A program made the translations under genes and the position numbers. Below, one piece after another: positions 7,399 through 16,535 of a DNA stretch of 64,000 nt (position 1 is the stretch's first letter; each line of letters starts with the position of its first letter). The notes below the pieces were generated by a model, which worked only from the letters and a program-made list of their open reading frames with translations, was not told the DNA's origin and made no database searches. Source of the DNA: Chromohalobacter beijerinckii (lineage in GTDB: Bacteria > Pseudomonadota > Gammaproteobacteria > Pseudomonadales > Halomonadaceae); assembly GCF_023061185.1 (NCBI RefSeq), contig NZ_JAKGAK010000011.1, positions 36,684 through 100,683 on the forward strand, read 5' to 3'.

Positions 7399-8820
7399 AT
7401 GTCCGATGTGCAATTGATGTGGTTCCGCAGCGACCTGCGAACCTTCGATAACCGCGCCTTGCATGCCGCCGCCGAACGCGGACCGGTAATCGCCGTTTTC
7501 TTGATCAGCTTTCCGCAGTGGCAACATCACGACCACGGCGCCAACAAGGTGGACTTCTGGCTGCGTGGCGCAGCAGCGCTTCGTGAGCACCTGGCCGGTC
7601 TCAATATCCCCTTGCTGCAACGACGCATCGCGACCTACGACGAGGCACCCGCAGCACTGCTCGAACTGGCGCGCACTCATGGCGCCAGCGCGCTGCACTT
7701 CAATCGCGAATATCCTCTCAACGAGTCCCGCCGCGATGCGGCAGTGGAATCTGCCTTCCAGGCGAACGGGCTGGCAGTATGGGGCCACACCGATGCCGTC
7801 GCCTACGCCCCCGGCGAGCTGCTCACCGGCAAGGGCGAGCCATATAGCGTGTTCACGCCGTTCGCCAAGGCTTGGCATCGCCAGTTGGCGTCACGCCGCA
7901 TCGCCTTGGTGGAAGAACCTGAGCCCCAAGCCCAACTGGCTATCGACGCCGACCCGCCGCCTTCTCGTGATCTCGAGGCGATGGCCGACGCGCCACTCGA
8001 CCCGAGTCTGTGGCCCGCGGGACAGGACGAAGCCGGCGACCGCCTCGAACGCTTCCTGCGTTTTCGCGGCCATCATTACAAGCGCCAGCGAGATTTCCCC
8101 GCACTCCCCGGCACCAGCGAACTGTCGCCCTACCTGGCGCTGGGCATGATCTCGCATCGCCAGTGCCTGCACGCGGTGATGAGCAACAACGAGGGCCACC
8201 TGGCCGACGGCGATGCCGGCCTCACCGCATGGGCCAATGAATTGATCTGGCGCGAGTTCTATCTGCATATCGCCGCCAGCTTTCCCGACATCAATCGCCA
8301 CTACCCCTTTCAGCCGCATACAAAGGCCTTGGCCTGGCGCGACGATGATGCGGGGTTTCAGGCTTGGTGCGAAGGGCGTACAGGCTACCCGCTGGTCGAT
8401 GCCGCAATGCGCCAGCTCGTCCATTGTGGATGGATGCACAATCGCCTGCGCATGGTGGTGGCGATGTTCTTGTCCAAGCACTTGTTGATCGACTGGCGTC
8501 GCGGCGAAGCCTTCTTCATGCGGCATCTCGTCGACGGCGACTTCGCCTCCAACAATGGTGGCTGGCAGTGGGCCGCTTCCACTGGCACCGATGCCGCGCC
8601 GTATTTCCGCATTTTCAATCCCACCACTCAGGCGGAACGCTTCGACCCTGAAGGTCGCTTCATCGCAGAGTACCTGCCGGAACTGGCCGAATTGCCTCTC
8701 AAGTCACGCTTTTTCCCCGACGCGACGCAACGCCGGCAAACCGGCTACGCCGAACCCATCGTCGACCACAAGGCAGCACGCCAACGCGCGTTGGACGCCT
8801 TCAAGTCACTGACGACGTAA
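7399..8820 (+). CDS. phrB: Deoxyribodipyrimidine photolyase (class I CPD type)
   Basis: A 473-aa flavoprotein that uses blue light to split cyclobutane pyrimidine dimers. The N-terminal antenna-binding alpha/beta domain starts MWFRSDLRTFDN, and the C-terminal FAD-binding domain carries WANELIWREFYLHI, CGWMHNRLRMVVAMFL and NGGWQWAASTGTDAAPYFR, which contains the flavin-proximal Trp of the electron-transfer chain. Length equals E. coli PhrB (472 aa). It begins 27 bases after the regulator gene with AGGGATGGG upstream, so it is the second gene of the operon and likely induced by light. Confidence 0.95.
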   Translation: MSDVQLMWFRSDLRTFDNRALHAAAERGPVIAVFLISFPQWQHHDHGANKVDFWLRGAAALREHLAGLNIPLLQRRIATYDEAPAALLELARTHGASALHFNREYPLNESRRDAAVESAFQANGLAVWGHTDAVAYAPGELLTGKGEPYSVFTPFAKAWHRQLASRRIALVEEPEPQAQLAIDADPPPSRDLEAMADAPLDPSLWPAGQDEAGDRLERFLRFRGHHYKRQRDFPALPGTSELSPYLALGMISHRQCLHAVMSNNEGHLADGDAGLTAWANELIWREFYLHIAASFPDINRHYPFQPHTKALAWRDDDAGFQAWCEGRTGYPLVDAAMRQLVHCGWMHNRLRMVVAMFLSKHLLIDWRRGEAFFMRHLVDGDFASNNGGWQWAASTGTDAAPYFRIFNPTTQAERFDPEGRFIAEYLPELAELPLKSRFFPDATQRRQTGYAEPIVDHKAARQRALDAFKSLTT

Positions 8821-8862
8821 CCGCGCGCCAAGCTCAGGCCACAACCCCTTTCGGAGGACAGC

Positions 8863-9309
8863 ATGCGCCAGGACCCTACCTTGGAGGCGTTTTGCCATGC
8901 CTTCAAAAAGCTGGACAAAACATGTACAAGAGACCTCCAGAACCTCTACACTGAAGATGTGTCATTCACGGACCCATTACACCATCTCGAGGGGCGCGAC
9001 GTGTTACTGCGCTACTACGCCGAGATGCTCGACAACGTGACCGAGTGCCGCTTCGACACTGGACACTGTCAGCGTGAGGGCGATGACGCCTGCGTCGACT
9101 GGGTTATGTATCTCACGCACCCCCGGCTGGCCGGTGGGCGCGAGATCGAGGTCGCCGGATGTTCGCGACTGACGTTTCGCGGCGAGCGGATCTGCCGGCA
9201 ACGCGATTACTTCGATGCCGGCGCAATGCTCTACGAGCATCTTCCCGTGTTCGGCGCACTGATCCGCTGGCTCAAGCGGCGCGTGGATCCGGCGAGCCAC
9301 TCGCGCTAG
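8863..9309 (+). CDS. SnoaL/NTF2-like protein
   Basis: A 148-aa protein with the cone-shaped NTF2/SnoaL fold pattern: an N-terminal helix, then FTDPLHHLEG-R, then a buried beta sheet ending FRGERICRQRDYFDAG. Members bind small hydrophobic molecules or act as isomerases, but none of the well-characterised catalytic sets is obvious. The ATG at 8863 follows GGAGGA. Genes of this family recur in light or singlet-oxygen responsive clusters next to photolyase and Cfa-like genes, which suggests an accessory role in lipid modification. The specific substrate is unknown. Confidence 0.85.
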   Translation: MRQDPTLEAFCHAFKKLDKTCTRDLQNLYTEDVSFTDPLHHLEGRDVLLRYYAEMLDNVTECRFDTGHCQREGDDACVDWVMYLTHPRLAGGREIEVAGCSRLTFRGERICRQRDYFDAGAMLYEHLPVFGALIRWLKRRVDPASHSR

Positions 9310-9350
9310 GCATCCCGCACCACGTGCGCTCGGCATCTAGAGGAGAGCCC

Positions 9351-10142
9351 ATGGCGACCCCAACGGCACCCCGACGTATCTGGCTGACCGGCGCCACCTC
9401 CGGCATCGGTGAAGCCCTTGCCAAGCGGTTGTTGCAAGACGGGCACCGCGTGGCCCTGACCGCACGTCGACGCGACGCACTGGAGGCACTCGCAGCACCT
9501 TTCGAGAATGCCCTGGTCGTTCCCGCCGACCTGACCGATCGCACCTCGGTCACTGCCGCCGGGGAGCATATAGAGGCTATCTTCGGCGGCCTCGAGCTGG
9601 CGTTGCTCAACGCCGGCACCTGCGAATACGTCGACGCGCAACACTTCGACGTCGACCTGATCGAGCGCGTGCTCGCCACCAACCTGCACGGCACCCTGTA
9701 TGCCATCGATGCGGCACTGCCGTTACTGCGCCGCACTCGCCATGGCACGCAGCGTCCGCAGTTGGCCGCCGTTTCCAGCGCTTCGGCGTATTTTCCGTTG
9801 CCGCGCGCCGAGGCTTACGGCGCTTCCAAGGCCGCGATCAGCTACTTCCTCGCCTCCCTGCGACTCGACCTGGCGGCGGAAGGCATCGATGTCAGCGTCA
9901 TACACCCGGGCTTCGTGCGCACGCCGCTAACCGAGCGCAACGACTTCCCCATGCCCATGCGCGTCGAGGTCGATACCGCCGTCGAGGCCATCCTGCGCGG
10001 CCTGGAAAAACGCGTACTGGACATTCACTTTCCGCGCCGCTTCACCTTGCTGGTCAAGCTGGCGGGCATCCTGCCGCCTGCGCTACGTCATCGGCTCGGG
10101 CGTCTCTTGACCCGTAACACCGCCGAAGAGGGGCGCCCGTGA
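9351..10142 (+). CDS. Short-chain dehydrogenase/reductase
   Basis: A 263-aa classical SDR. The cofactor-binding motif is TGATSGIGEALAKRLL, the NAG motif is LLNAGTCEY, and the catalytic Ser and Tyr-Lys are in VSSASAYF and YGASK. A hydrophobic C-terminus (LLVKLAGILPPALRHRLGRLL) suggests membrane association, consistent with a lipid substrate. The ATG at 9351 has AGAGGAGAG just upstream; the longer frame from 9159 overlaps the SnoaL-like gene and is rejected. Its stop overlaps the next gene's GTG by four bases, indicating translational coupling. Confidence 0.9.
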   Translation: MATPTAPRRIWLTGATSGIGEALAKRLLQDGHRVALTARRRDALEALAAPFENALVVPADLTDRTSVTAAGEHIEAIFGGLELALLNAGTCEYVDAQHFDVDLIERVLATNLHGTLYAIDAALPLLRRTRHGTQRPQLAAVSSASAYFPLPRAEAYGASKAAISYFLASLRLDLAAEGIDVSVIHPGFVRTPLTERNDFPMPMRVEVDTAVEAILRGLEKRVLDIHFPRRFTLLVKLAGILPPALRHRLGRLLTRNTAEEGRP

Positions 10143-11467
10143 ACGTGCCCACCTCACGCATCGCGGTGGTCGGTGGCGGCATTGCCGGCATGGCCTGCGC
10201 CCATTACCTCTCGCAACGCCACGAGGTGACGCTGTTCGAGGCCAACGCACACCTCGGCGGCCACACCGCGACCGTCGATGTCGAACTGGACGGGCAACGG
10301 CATGCCATCGACACCGGCTTCATCGTCTTCAACGACCGTACCTATCCGCACTTTCAGCGCTTGCTTGCGCAGTTAGGCGTGGCCGCGCAAACCACCGAAA
10401 TGAGCTTCTCGGTACATGCCACGCACGAGGACTTCGAATATAACGGCCATACCCTCGACACCCTGTTCGCCCAGCGTCGCAATCTACTGCGGCCCGGCTT
10501 TCACGGCATGCTGCGCGATATCCTGCGCTTCAATCGCCGCGCGGTACGCGACCTATCACACGGCACCTTGCCGGAGGGCATGACGCTAGGCGAGTACCTA
10601 ACACGGGGCGGCTACGGCGAGCTTTTTCGGCGCCGTTATCTACTGCCCATGGGCGCCGCTATCTGGTCCGCCAGCGAACGCGACATGGCGGACTTCCCAC
10701 TGATTCCTTTCGTGCGTTTCTTTCATCATCATGGGCTACTGTCGGTGAGCAATCGGCCCCAGTGGTACACGCTGACCGGCGGCGCACGGCGTTACATCGC
10801 CCCGCTGACGGCCGCCTACGCGCAGCGCATTCGCCTGGCTTGCCCGGTGCTGGGTATCGAGCGCGACGCAACGGGCGTGGCCCTGACCACGCCCCAGGGC
10901 CAGGAGCGTTTCGATCAGGTGGTGCTCGCCTGTCACAGCGACCAAGCACTGGCGATGCTGGCTGCCCCCAGCCACGCAGAGCGTGAGATCCTCGATGCCC
11001 TGCCTTATCAGGACAATGACGTTGTCTTGCATACCGATACCCGAATGCTGCCACGACGGCGCCGCGCCTGGGCGAGCTGGAACTATCGCATCGACGGACG
11101 CCAGGAAGACGCCCGCATCTCGGTGACCTACGACATGAATCGTCTCCAGCATCTACCAGGCGCGACGCGCTTCTGCGTGACGCTCAACGACAGCGACGCC
11201 ATCGCCCCCGAGTGCATGCTACGCCGCTTCGTCTATCGTCATCCCTGCTTCACGCTGGCGGGGGCCGCCGCCCAAAAGCGTCATGCAGAAATATCCGGTC
11301 TGCACCACCGTACGCATTTCTGCGGCGCGTACTGGCGCCACGGTTTCCACGAAGACGGCGTCTGGAGCGCGCTGCGCGTGGCCCGTGCACTGGGCTGCGA
11401 TGAATCCGGTGTTCTGCAAGGGTCTCTCTCGCCGGCCAACGCAACACCTGAAGGAGTCCAGGTATGA
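10139..11467 (+). CDS. FAD-dependent NAD(P)-binding oxidoreductase (COG2907 type)
   Basis: A 442-aa flavoprotein with the N-terminal dinucleotide motif VVGGGIAGMACAHYLS and the second acidic strand ending LFEANAHLGGHTATV. The architecture resembles amine oxidase and carotenoid-desaturase-like enzymes. Proteins of this type adjoin DUF1365 and Cfa-like genes in many proteobacteria. In Rhodobacter sphaeroides a flavoprotein desaturase (UfaD) works with a Cfa-like methyltransferase in making furan fatty acids, so a fatty-acyl desaturase role is plausible here but is inference. The GTG start at 10139 overlaps the preceding stop (GTGA); the stop overlaps the next ATG (ATGA). Confidence 0.88.
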   Translation: MNVPTSRIAVVGGGIAGMACAHYLSQRHEVTLFEANAHLGGHTATVDVELDGQRHAIDTGFIVFNDRTYPHFQRLLAQLGVAAQTTEMSFSVHATHEDFEYNGHTLDTLFAQRRNLLRPGFHGMLRDILRFNRRAVRDLSHGTLPEGMTLGEYLTRGGYGELFRRRYLLPMGAAIWSASERDMADFPLIPFVRFFHHHGLLSVSNRPQWYTLTGGARRYIAPLTAAYAQRIRLACPVLGIERDATGVALTTPQGQERFDQVVLACHSDQALAMLAAPSHAEREILDALPYQDNDVVLHTDTRMLPRRRRAWASWNYRIDGRQEDARISVTYDMNRLQHLPGATRFCVTLNDSDAIAPECMLRRFVYRHPCFTLAGAAAQKRHAEISGLHHRTHFCGAYWRHGFHEDGVWSALRVARALGCDESGVLQGSLSPANATPEGVQV

Positions 11468-12228
11468 GCGCCTCCTTGCATAGCCGAGTCACCTTGGGCG
11501 AACTGCGCCATCGACGATTCACGCCGCGCACGCACCGCTTCACCTACCGCGTATGGATGGCCTGGCTCGACCTGGACGAGTTGCCCGAGCTTTTCGATAC
11601 GCTACCGGGCTTTAGTGCACGACGTGCGGCGCTGGCGCGCTTTCGCCGCGAGGATTACCTGGGGCCCGTGCACTTGCCACTCAAGACGGCGGTGCGCCAG
11701 CGACTTCGCCACGAGCTGGGCGAAGCACCCGACGGCCCGGTTCGAATGCTGACCCAGCTGCGCCTCTGCGGGGTGCTCTTCAACCCCATCACGCTGTATT
11801 ACGCCTACGACCGAGACGAGCGTCTGTGCGCCATTCTCGGCGAAGTTACCAATACGCCGTGGCGGGAGCGCCAGGTCTATGCCTACCGGGTAACGCCGAC
11901 GCGCCATGTCCACGCCGCCCATTTCGACAAAGCCCTGCATGTCTCACCGTTCAACCCCATGGACATGCAGTATCGGTGGCGCTTCAACACACCGGACGAG
12001 CACCTGCTGATGCATATGGAGGCGTGGCGCAACGCTACGCGCCATTTCGACGCCACGCTGAGTCTGCGTTTTGCGCCAGCGGGGCGGCGTGCATGGCTCA
12101 CCGCACTGGCACGCGCGCCCTGGATGAGCCTCAAGACACTGGCCGCCATTCATTTCGAGGCAATGCGCTTATGGCTGAAGCGCGTGCCACTCTTTTCTCA
12201 TCCCCGTGGCGAGGAGACACGCCCGTGA
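11464..12228 (+). CDS. DUF1365 family protein
   Basis: A 254-aa protein of unknown biochemical role. Recognisable family features are RFTPRTHRFTYRVWMAWLDLDE near the N-terminus region, the central LRLCGVLFNPITLYYAY and the FNPMDMQYRWRF segment. It is nearly always found between a COG2907 flavoprotein and a Cfa-like methyltransferase, as here, so a linked lipid-modification step is likely. Start and stop overlap both neighbours by four bases (ATGA at 11464, GTGA at 12225). Confidence 0.9.
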   Translation: MSASLHSRVTLGELRHRRFTPRTHRFTYRVWMAWLDLDELPELFDTLPGFSARRAALARFRREDYLGPVHLPLKTAVRQRLRHELGEAPDGPVRMLTQLRLCGVLFNPITLYYAYDRDERLCAILGEVTNTPWRERQVYAYRVTPTRHVHAAHFDKALHVSPFNPMDMQYRWRFNTPDEHLLMHMEAWRNATRHFDATLSLRFAPAGRRAWLTALARAPWMSLKTLAAIHFEAMRLWLKRVPLFSHPRGEETRP

Positions 12229-13493
12229 CGACCACCCGTTCCGCTACCAAGACGCCTGTCCGCACGCTCGATGCGCGTGTAGCACGTTGGCTCAAGCCAC
12301 GTCTGCTGCGCCAACTGTCGACCCTTGAGGGCGGCGTGCTGATCGTCGAGGAAGCCGGACACACGCATCGTCTCGGCCAGGGCGGGCCACTCACGGTACG
12401 CCTGCGGATACATCACGACCGAGTCTGGCGGCGCATCGCGCTGGGAGGCAGCGTCGCGGCCGGGGAAACCTATATGGATGGTGACTGGCACTGCGACGAC
12501 CTGGTCGCGCTGATTTGCTTGCTCGCGCGCAACCTGGAACACGTCAACGAGCGTCTGGAGAAAGGCCCTGCAAGACTGGCGCACGGTGTCCTCAGCGCTC
12601 TCCAAGCCCTGCAACGCAATACCACCAACCGCGCCCGGCGCCATGTAGCTGCACATTACGACCTCGGCAATGCTCTCTTCGAGACGTTCCTCGATCGCGA
12701 GCACTGGCTTTACTCCAGCGCCATCTTTCCACGCCCCGACGCCAGCCTGGAAGACGCGTCGACATACAAGCTAGAGCTCATTCTCGACAAGCTGGATGTC
12801 GGCCCCGAGCATCACCTGCTGGAGATCGGCACCGGCTGGGGTGGACTGGCACTTTATGCGGCGCGCACCCGAGGCTGCCGCGTCACCACCACGACCATTT
12901 CCGAGGAGCAGTACGCGCATACCTCGCAGCGCATTCGCGACGCCGGCCTCGAGGATCGCATCACCCTACTCAAGCGCGATTATCGCGACCTCGAGGGGCG
13001 TTACGACCGCCTGGTATCGGTGGAAATGATTGAGGCAGTGGGGCATCAGTACCTGGACACTTATCTGGCCACCGTCGACCATCTCCTCGACGATGACGGC
13101 CTGGCGCTTATTCAGGCCATCACCATTCGCGACCAGCGCTATGAAGCAGCCAAGCGCGAGGTCGACTTCATCAAGCGTTACATCTTTCCTGGCGGTTTCC
13201 TGCCTTCCCACCAGGCGATGTTGGAAAGTATCGCGCGGCGCACGCAACTCAACGTACTCGTCCTCGACGAGATCGGGGCACATTATGCGCGTACGCTTTG
13301 CGAATGGCGCCAGCGCTTCGAATCCAGCCTCGAGCGCGTTCGAAGTCTCGGCTACGACGAGCGCTTCATCCGCATGTGGCGCTATTATCTGTGCTACTGC
13401 GAAGGCGGCTTCCGCGAGCGCACCATCGGCGCCTCGCAGTGGCTACTGGCCAAACCTGGCAGCCGGCGCGCACCGCTCACCGGCGCACCTTGA
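12225..13493 (+). CDS. Cfa-like SAM-dependent fatty-acid methyltransferase
   Basis: A 422-aa member of the cyclopropane-fatty-acid synthase family. Features are an N-terminal lipid-binding domain, HYDLGNALFETFLD, the SAM-binding loop LLEIGTGWGGLALY and the C-terminal YYLCYCEGGF. Against E. coli Cfa, the bicarbonate-ligand region LLHTIG reads LIQAIT, so His266 is Gln; MFEHVG reads MIEAVG, keeping Glu239; and the Cys139 region reads YSSA. Such a variant may make a methylated or unsaturated product, as UfaM does in furan fatty-acid synthesis, rather than a cyclopropane. The GTG at 12225 has GAGGAG at 12211-12216; the longer frame to 11826 is a shadow of DUF1365. Confidence 0.9.
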   Translation: MTTTRSATKTPVRTLDARVARWLKPRLLRQLSTLEGGVLIVEEAGHTHRLGQGGPLTVRLRIHHDRVWRRIALGGSVAAGETYMDGDWHCDDLVALICLLARNLEHVNERLEKGPARLAHGVLSALQALQRNTTNRARRHVAAHYDLGNALFETFLDREHWLYSSAIFPRPDASLEDASTYKLELILDKLDVGPEHHLLEIGTGWGGLALYAARTRGCRVTTTTISEEQYAHTSQRIRDAGLEDRITLLKRDYRDLEGRYDRLVSVEMIEAVGHQYLDTYLATVDHLLDDDGLALIQAITIRDQRYEAAKREVDFIKRYIFPGGFLPSHQAMLESIARRTQLNVLVLDEIGAHYARTLCEWRQRFESSLERVRSLGYDERFIRMWRYYLCYCEGGFRERTIGASQWLLAKPGSRRAPLTGAP

Positions 13494-13497
13494 CCCC

Positions 13498-13992
13498 ATG
13501 CTTGGCAAGGTTTTAAACGCGCTCGCGTTTCAAGTCGGCTGGCTAGCCTGCGTGCTCGGTGGTACGCCCTGGGCCTTGCTCACGGTCACGGTAATCGTGA
13601 CGTGTCACCTGCGGTGGCTGGGCATACCGGGAGAGTGGCGCTGGCTGGCGGGATTCGCGCTACTCGGCGCGGGCGTGGACGGCACGCTGACATTGCTCGG
13701 CGGTTTACGCTTTACCGATGGATCGGAACTCACTCCGGTACTGCCGCTATGGCTGTGGCTGCTCTGGCCGCTATTCGCGACCACCATTCACCATTCACTC
13801 GCTTGGCTATGGTCGCACCCGTGGCTGGCAATGCTGGGCGGGGCGCTCGGCGGGCCGAGCTCCTACCTAGGTGGCGCACGCTTGGCAGATGTCGAACTGG
13901 CGCCTTGGGCAGTGGCGGTGCAGGCCGTAGTGTGGAGCGGTTTATGCGGATGGTTGGCGCTCAGGAAAGTGACACCTCGAGATCGCCCTTGA
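13498..13992 (+). CDS. DUF2878 family membrane protein
   Basis: A 164-aa integral membrane protein with about five hydrophobic segments. Family-like features are QVGWLACVLGG at the N-terminus, DGTLTLLGGLRF, PLWLWLLWPLFATTI and GGALGGPSSYLGGARLA. Its function is unknown; it occurs at the end of photolyase/Cfa-like clusters. It starts 4 bases after the methyltransferase stop and is the last gene of the plus-strand operon. Its 3' end overlaps the convergent GGDEF-EAL gene by 32 bases, and no intrinsic terminator is visible there. Confidence 0.88.
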   Translation: MLGKVLNALAFQVGWLACVLGGTPWALLTVTVIVTCHLRWLGIPGEWRWLAGFALLGAGVDGTLTLLGGLRFTDGSELTPVLPLWLWLLWPLFATTIHHSLAWLWSHPWLAMLGGALGGPSSYLGGARLADVELAPWAVAVQAVVWSGLCGWLALRKVTPRDRP

Positions 13993-15796
13993 GCCGCCTC
14001 TCGACATCGGTGACACGCTCGGGGCGGGCGTAGAGGAAGCCCTGCACCATGGCACAGCCCTCTGCACGCAGGTAATCCCGCTGCGCCTCGGTTTCCACCC
14101 CCTCGGCGACCACATCCAACCCCAAACCACGTGCCATGGCGAGCACAGCCGAGGTGATGGCAGCGTCGGCGCTATCGTCAGGCAGGGCGCGCACGAAGGC
14201 ACGGTCGAGCTTGAGTTTATCCACCGGCAATTGCTTGAGATAAGCCATCGATGAATAACCGGTGCCGAAGTCGTCTATGGCAATCGGATGCCCCTTGTCA
14301 CGCAGCGCGATGAGACGCGTCGAGATATCCCCAGCGCGCTCATCGAGCAGCACCGACTCGGTCAGTTCCAGTCCCAGCATGGCCGCAGGCACGTTGTGCT
14401 TGGACAAACTGGCAGACAACCGCGACTCAAGGTCGCCCTGGATTAGCTGCACCGCAGAGATATTGATCCACACAGGCACGAACGATAATCCTTGCTGGCG
14501 CCAGGTCGACAACTGCGCGCAAGCATGGTCGATCACCCAGTCGCCCAGCGACGCCATCAAACCGTGACGTTCGGCCAGGGGGATGAACGTTCCCGGCGAA
14601 ATCATGCCATGCGTGGGGTGATACCAGCGCAGCAGGGCTTCCATGCCGGCCAGACGCCCGTCATCGAGATAGTGCTGGGTCTGGTAGAAAAGTTCGAGTT
14701 GCGTACCGTGCGCCAAGGCTTGGCGAAGCTCGTTTAGCAGCTCGAGTTGCGGATCCCCCGCGACTTCCAGCGAAGGACGGAAGCGTTGACTGTGGTTACG
14801 TCCGTGGCGCTTGGCAGCGTAGAGTGCCGACTCGAGACGCTGGAACAGCACTCCGGAATCACGCCCATCTTCGGGCGCACGGCAAGTGCCGATGGTCAGC
14901 CCCAGGCGAAGAGGTTTGTCGCCAACCTCGAACGGTTCGCTAAGATGCCCGCGTAGCCCTTCTACCCATTGTTCGTGATCGTCATAGGTCGTGGTGCGAA
15001 TGACCATGAACTCATCGCCGCCCAGGCGGCCTACCACCCCTCCGGCAACGAAGGCGGCGAGCCGTTGTCCGAAGCGCGATAGCAGGCGATCGCCCTTGTC
15101 GACACCCATGGCATCGTTGACGGCCTTGAAGCCATCGATGTCGATCAATGCGATATCCAATCCCTCGCCGGCACGCAGGCGTTGCAAGCGCGAGGCCAGC
15201 AAATCATGCAGGCGCCGGCGATTGGGTAAGCCGGTCAACGGATCTTCGAAGCCGATACGCTGCAGATCCTGCTCGCGCGCTTTATGACGCGTGATATCGG
15301 TGAACAATCCCACGTAATGCGTGACGCTCCCCTTGTCATCCGTAATCGCCCGCACACGCAGCCATTCGGGGAATTGATCGCCATGCTTGCGCTGATTCCA
15401 GACCTCTCCTTCCCACTGCCCGGTAGCATTGAGCGTTTGCCAATAATGCTCGTAGAAAGCCTTGTCGTGGCGACCGGAGGAGAGCACCGACGGATCGAGG
15501 CCGCGTATCTCGTCGTCGCTGTAGCCGGTGATTTGCGTAAAGGCCGGATTGACCGCCTCGACGCGATTGTGGGCGTTGGAAATCACCACGCCATCAGGGG
15601 AGAGCGTGAGCGCCGCTTCGGTCAGTTGACGACGAGTCGCCTCCAGACGAATCTGCCGCCAGGCATCCAGGCCACCGATGACAACGACCACCAGAGCCGC
15701 CAGTCGCAGCATCAGCGTCGGCAAAAGGCTCATGGAGGCCATGGCAGCAATGCCCGTCCATACCAAGGGACGGTTAAGCGTAAAGACGGACCACAT
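13961..15796 (-). CDS. PAS-GGDEF-EAL cyclic-di-GMP enzyme, membrane-anchored
   Basis: A 611-aa protein. One or two N-terminal membrane segments (about residues 8-45) precede a PAS domain (~55-165), a GGDEF domain (~175-340) with intact GRLGGDEF, and an EAL domain (~350-600). The EAL core residues are all visible: EALLRW, NISAVQL, ELTES, DDFGTGYSS, KLKLDR, VAEGVE and MVQGFLY, so phosphodiesterase activity is expected. The diguanylate cyclase motif is also complete, but the RxxD inhibitory site before it is absent (VAGG). No good ribosome-binding site precedes the ATG at 15796, so the start is uncertain. It converges on the light-type operon. Confidence 0.9.
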   Translation of the reverse strand: MWSVFTLNRPLVWTGIAAMASMSLLPTLMLRLAALVVVVIGGLDAWRQIRLEATRRQLTEAALTLSPDGVVISNAHNRVEAVNPAFTQITGYSDDEIRGLDPSVLSSGRHDKAFYEHYWQTLNATGQWEGEVWNQRKHGDQFPEWLRVRAITDDKGSVTHYVGLFTDITRHKAREQDLQRIGFEDPLTGLPNRRRLHDLLASRLQRLRAGEGLDIALIDIDGFKAVNDAMGVDKGDRLLSRFGQRLAAFVAGGVVGRLGGDEFMVIRTTTYDDHEQWVEGLRGHLSEPFEVGDKPLRLGLTIGTCRAPEDGRDSGVLFQRLESALYAAKRHGRNHSQRFRPSLEVAGDPQLELLNELRQALAHGTQLELFYQTQHYLDDGRLAGMEALLRWYHPTHGMISPGTFIPLAERHGLMASLGDWVIDHACAQLSTWRQQGLSFVPVWINISAVQLIQGDLESRLSASLSKHNVPAAMLGLELTESVLLDERAGDISTRLIALRDKGHPIAIDDFGTGYSSMAYLKQLPVDKLKLDRAFVRALPDDSADAAITSAVLAMARGLGLDVVAEGVETEAQRDYLRAEGCAMVQGFLYARPERVTDVERRLKGDLEVSLS

Positions 15797-16006
15797 GGCG
15801 AGTTAGCGGCTCAATCAATAGAGGTTCGTGAAGTGCAGGCATCATGCCCCTTCTCTTGCGACCGGCGCAACCCGCACCCATCCGCGGATTGCACCCATAA
15901 CGCGCGCCCGGTAGGCTAGCCCAGCGTGCATTCATTCGGCACTGCCAGTAGACTAAGGTGTTCGTGCTCTGCGACGCACCACAATTTCGACTCTCGGAAA
16001 GACTCA

Positions 16007-16522
16007 GTGACCAAGCAACATTCTTTCAGCTACGAAGAACTGCTGGCATGCAGCCAGGGCGAGCTTTTCGGCCCGGGCAACGCCCAGCTGCCGGCCCCCA
16101 ACATGCTGATGCTCGACCGCATCACGCAGATTCAGGAGGGCGGAGGCGAGTACGACAAGGGCGAACTCATCGCCGAACTGGATATCCACCCCGACCTGTG
16201 GTTCTTCGACTGCCACTTCCCCGGCGACCCGGTCATGCCTGGCTGTCTAGGCCTAGATGCAATGTGGCAACTGGTGGGCTTCTACCTCGGTTGGCTGGGA
16301 CATCCTGGCCGCGGACGCGCCCTGGGCTGCGGCGAGGTCAAGTTCTCGGGCCAGATAATGCCGAACGCCGAGAAGGTCACCTACCGGATCAACCTCAAGC
16401 GGATTATTACCCGGCGGTTGATACTGGGGATTGCCGACGGCACCGTTTCGGTCGACGGTCGCGATATCTATCAGGCCAACGATTTGCGCGTTGGCTTGTT
16501 TACCTCCACCGCGAATTTCTGA
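16007..16522 (+). CDS. fabA: 3-hydroxydecanoyl-ACP dehydratase/isomerase FabA
   Basis: A 171-aa enzyme (E. coli 172 aa) that dehydrates 3-hydroxydecanoyl-ACP and isomerises it to cis-3-decenoyl-ACP, the branch point to unsaturated fatty acids. The active-site His is in [11 protein letters not shown] and the Asp in [10 protein letters not shown]. The GTG at 16007, with GGAAAG upstream, gives the expected N-terminus; the frame from 15926 adds unrelated sequence. fabB follows after 13 bases. The upstream gap 15797-16006 shows no clear promoter or operator. Confidence 0.97.
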   Translation: MTKQHSFSYEELLACSQGELFGPGNAQLPAPNMLMLDRITQIQEGGGEYDKGELIAELDIHPDLWFFDCHFPGDPVMPGCLGLDAMWQLVGFYLGWLGHPGRGRALGCGEVKFSGQIMPNAEKVTYRINLKRIITRRLILGIADGTVSVDGRDIYQANDLRVGLFTSTANF

Positions 16523-16535
16523 TCAGGAGGCTTCC

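Noticed and set aside
11826..12224. Upstream extension of the Cfa-like gene
   Set aside because: Lies entirely inside DUF1365 in another frame; the GTG at 12225 has a good ribosome-binding site and gives the family N-terminus.
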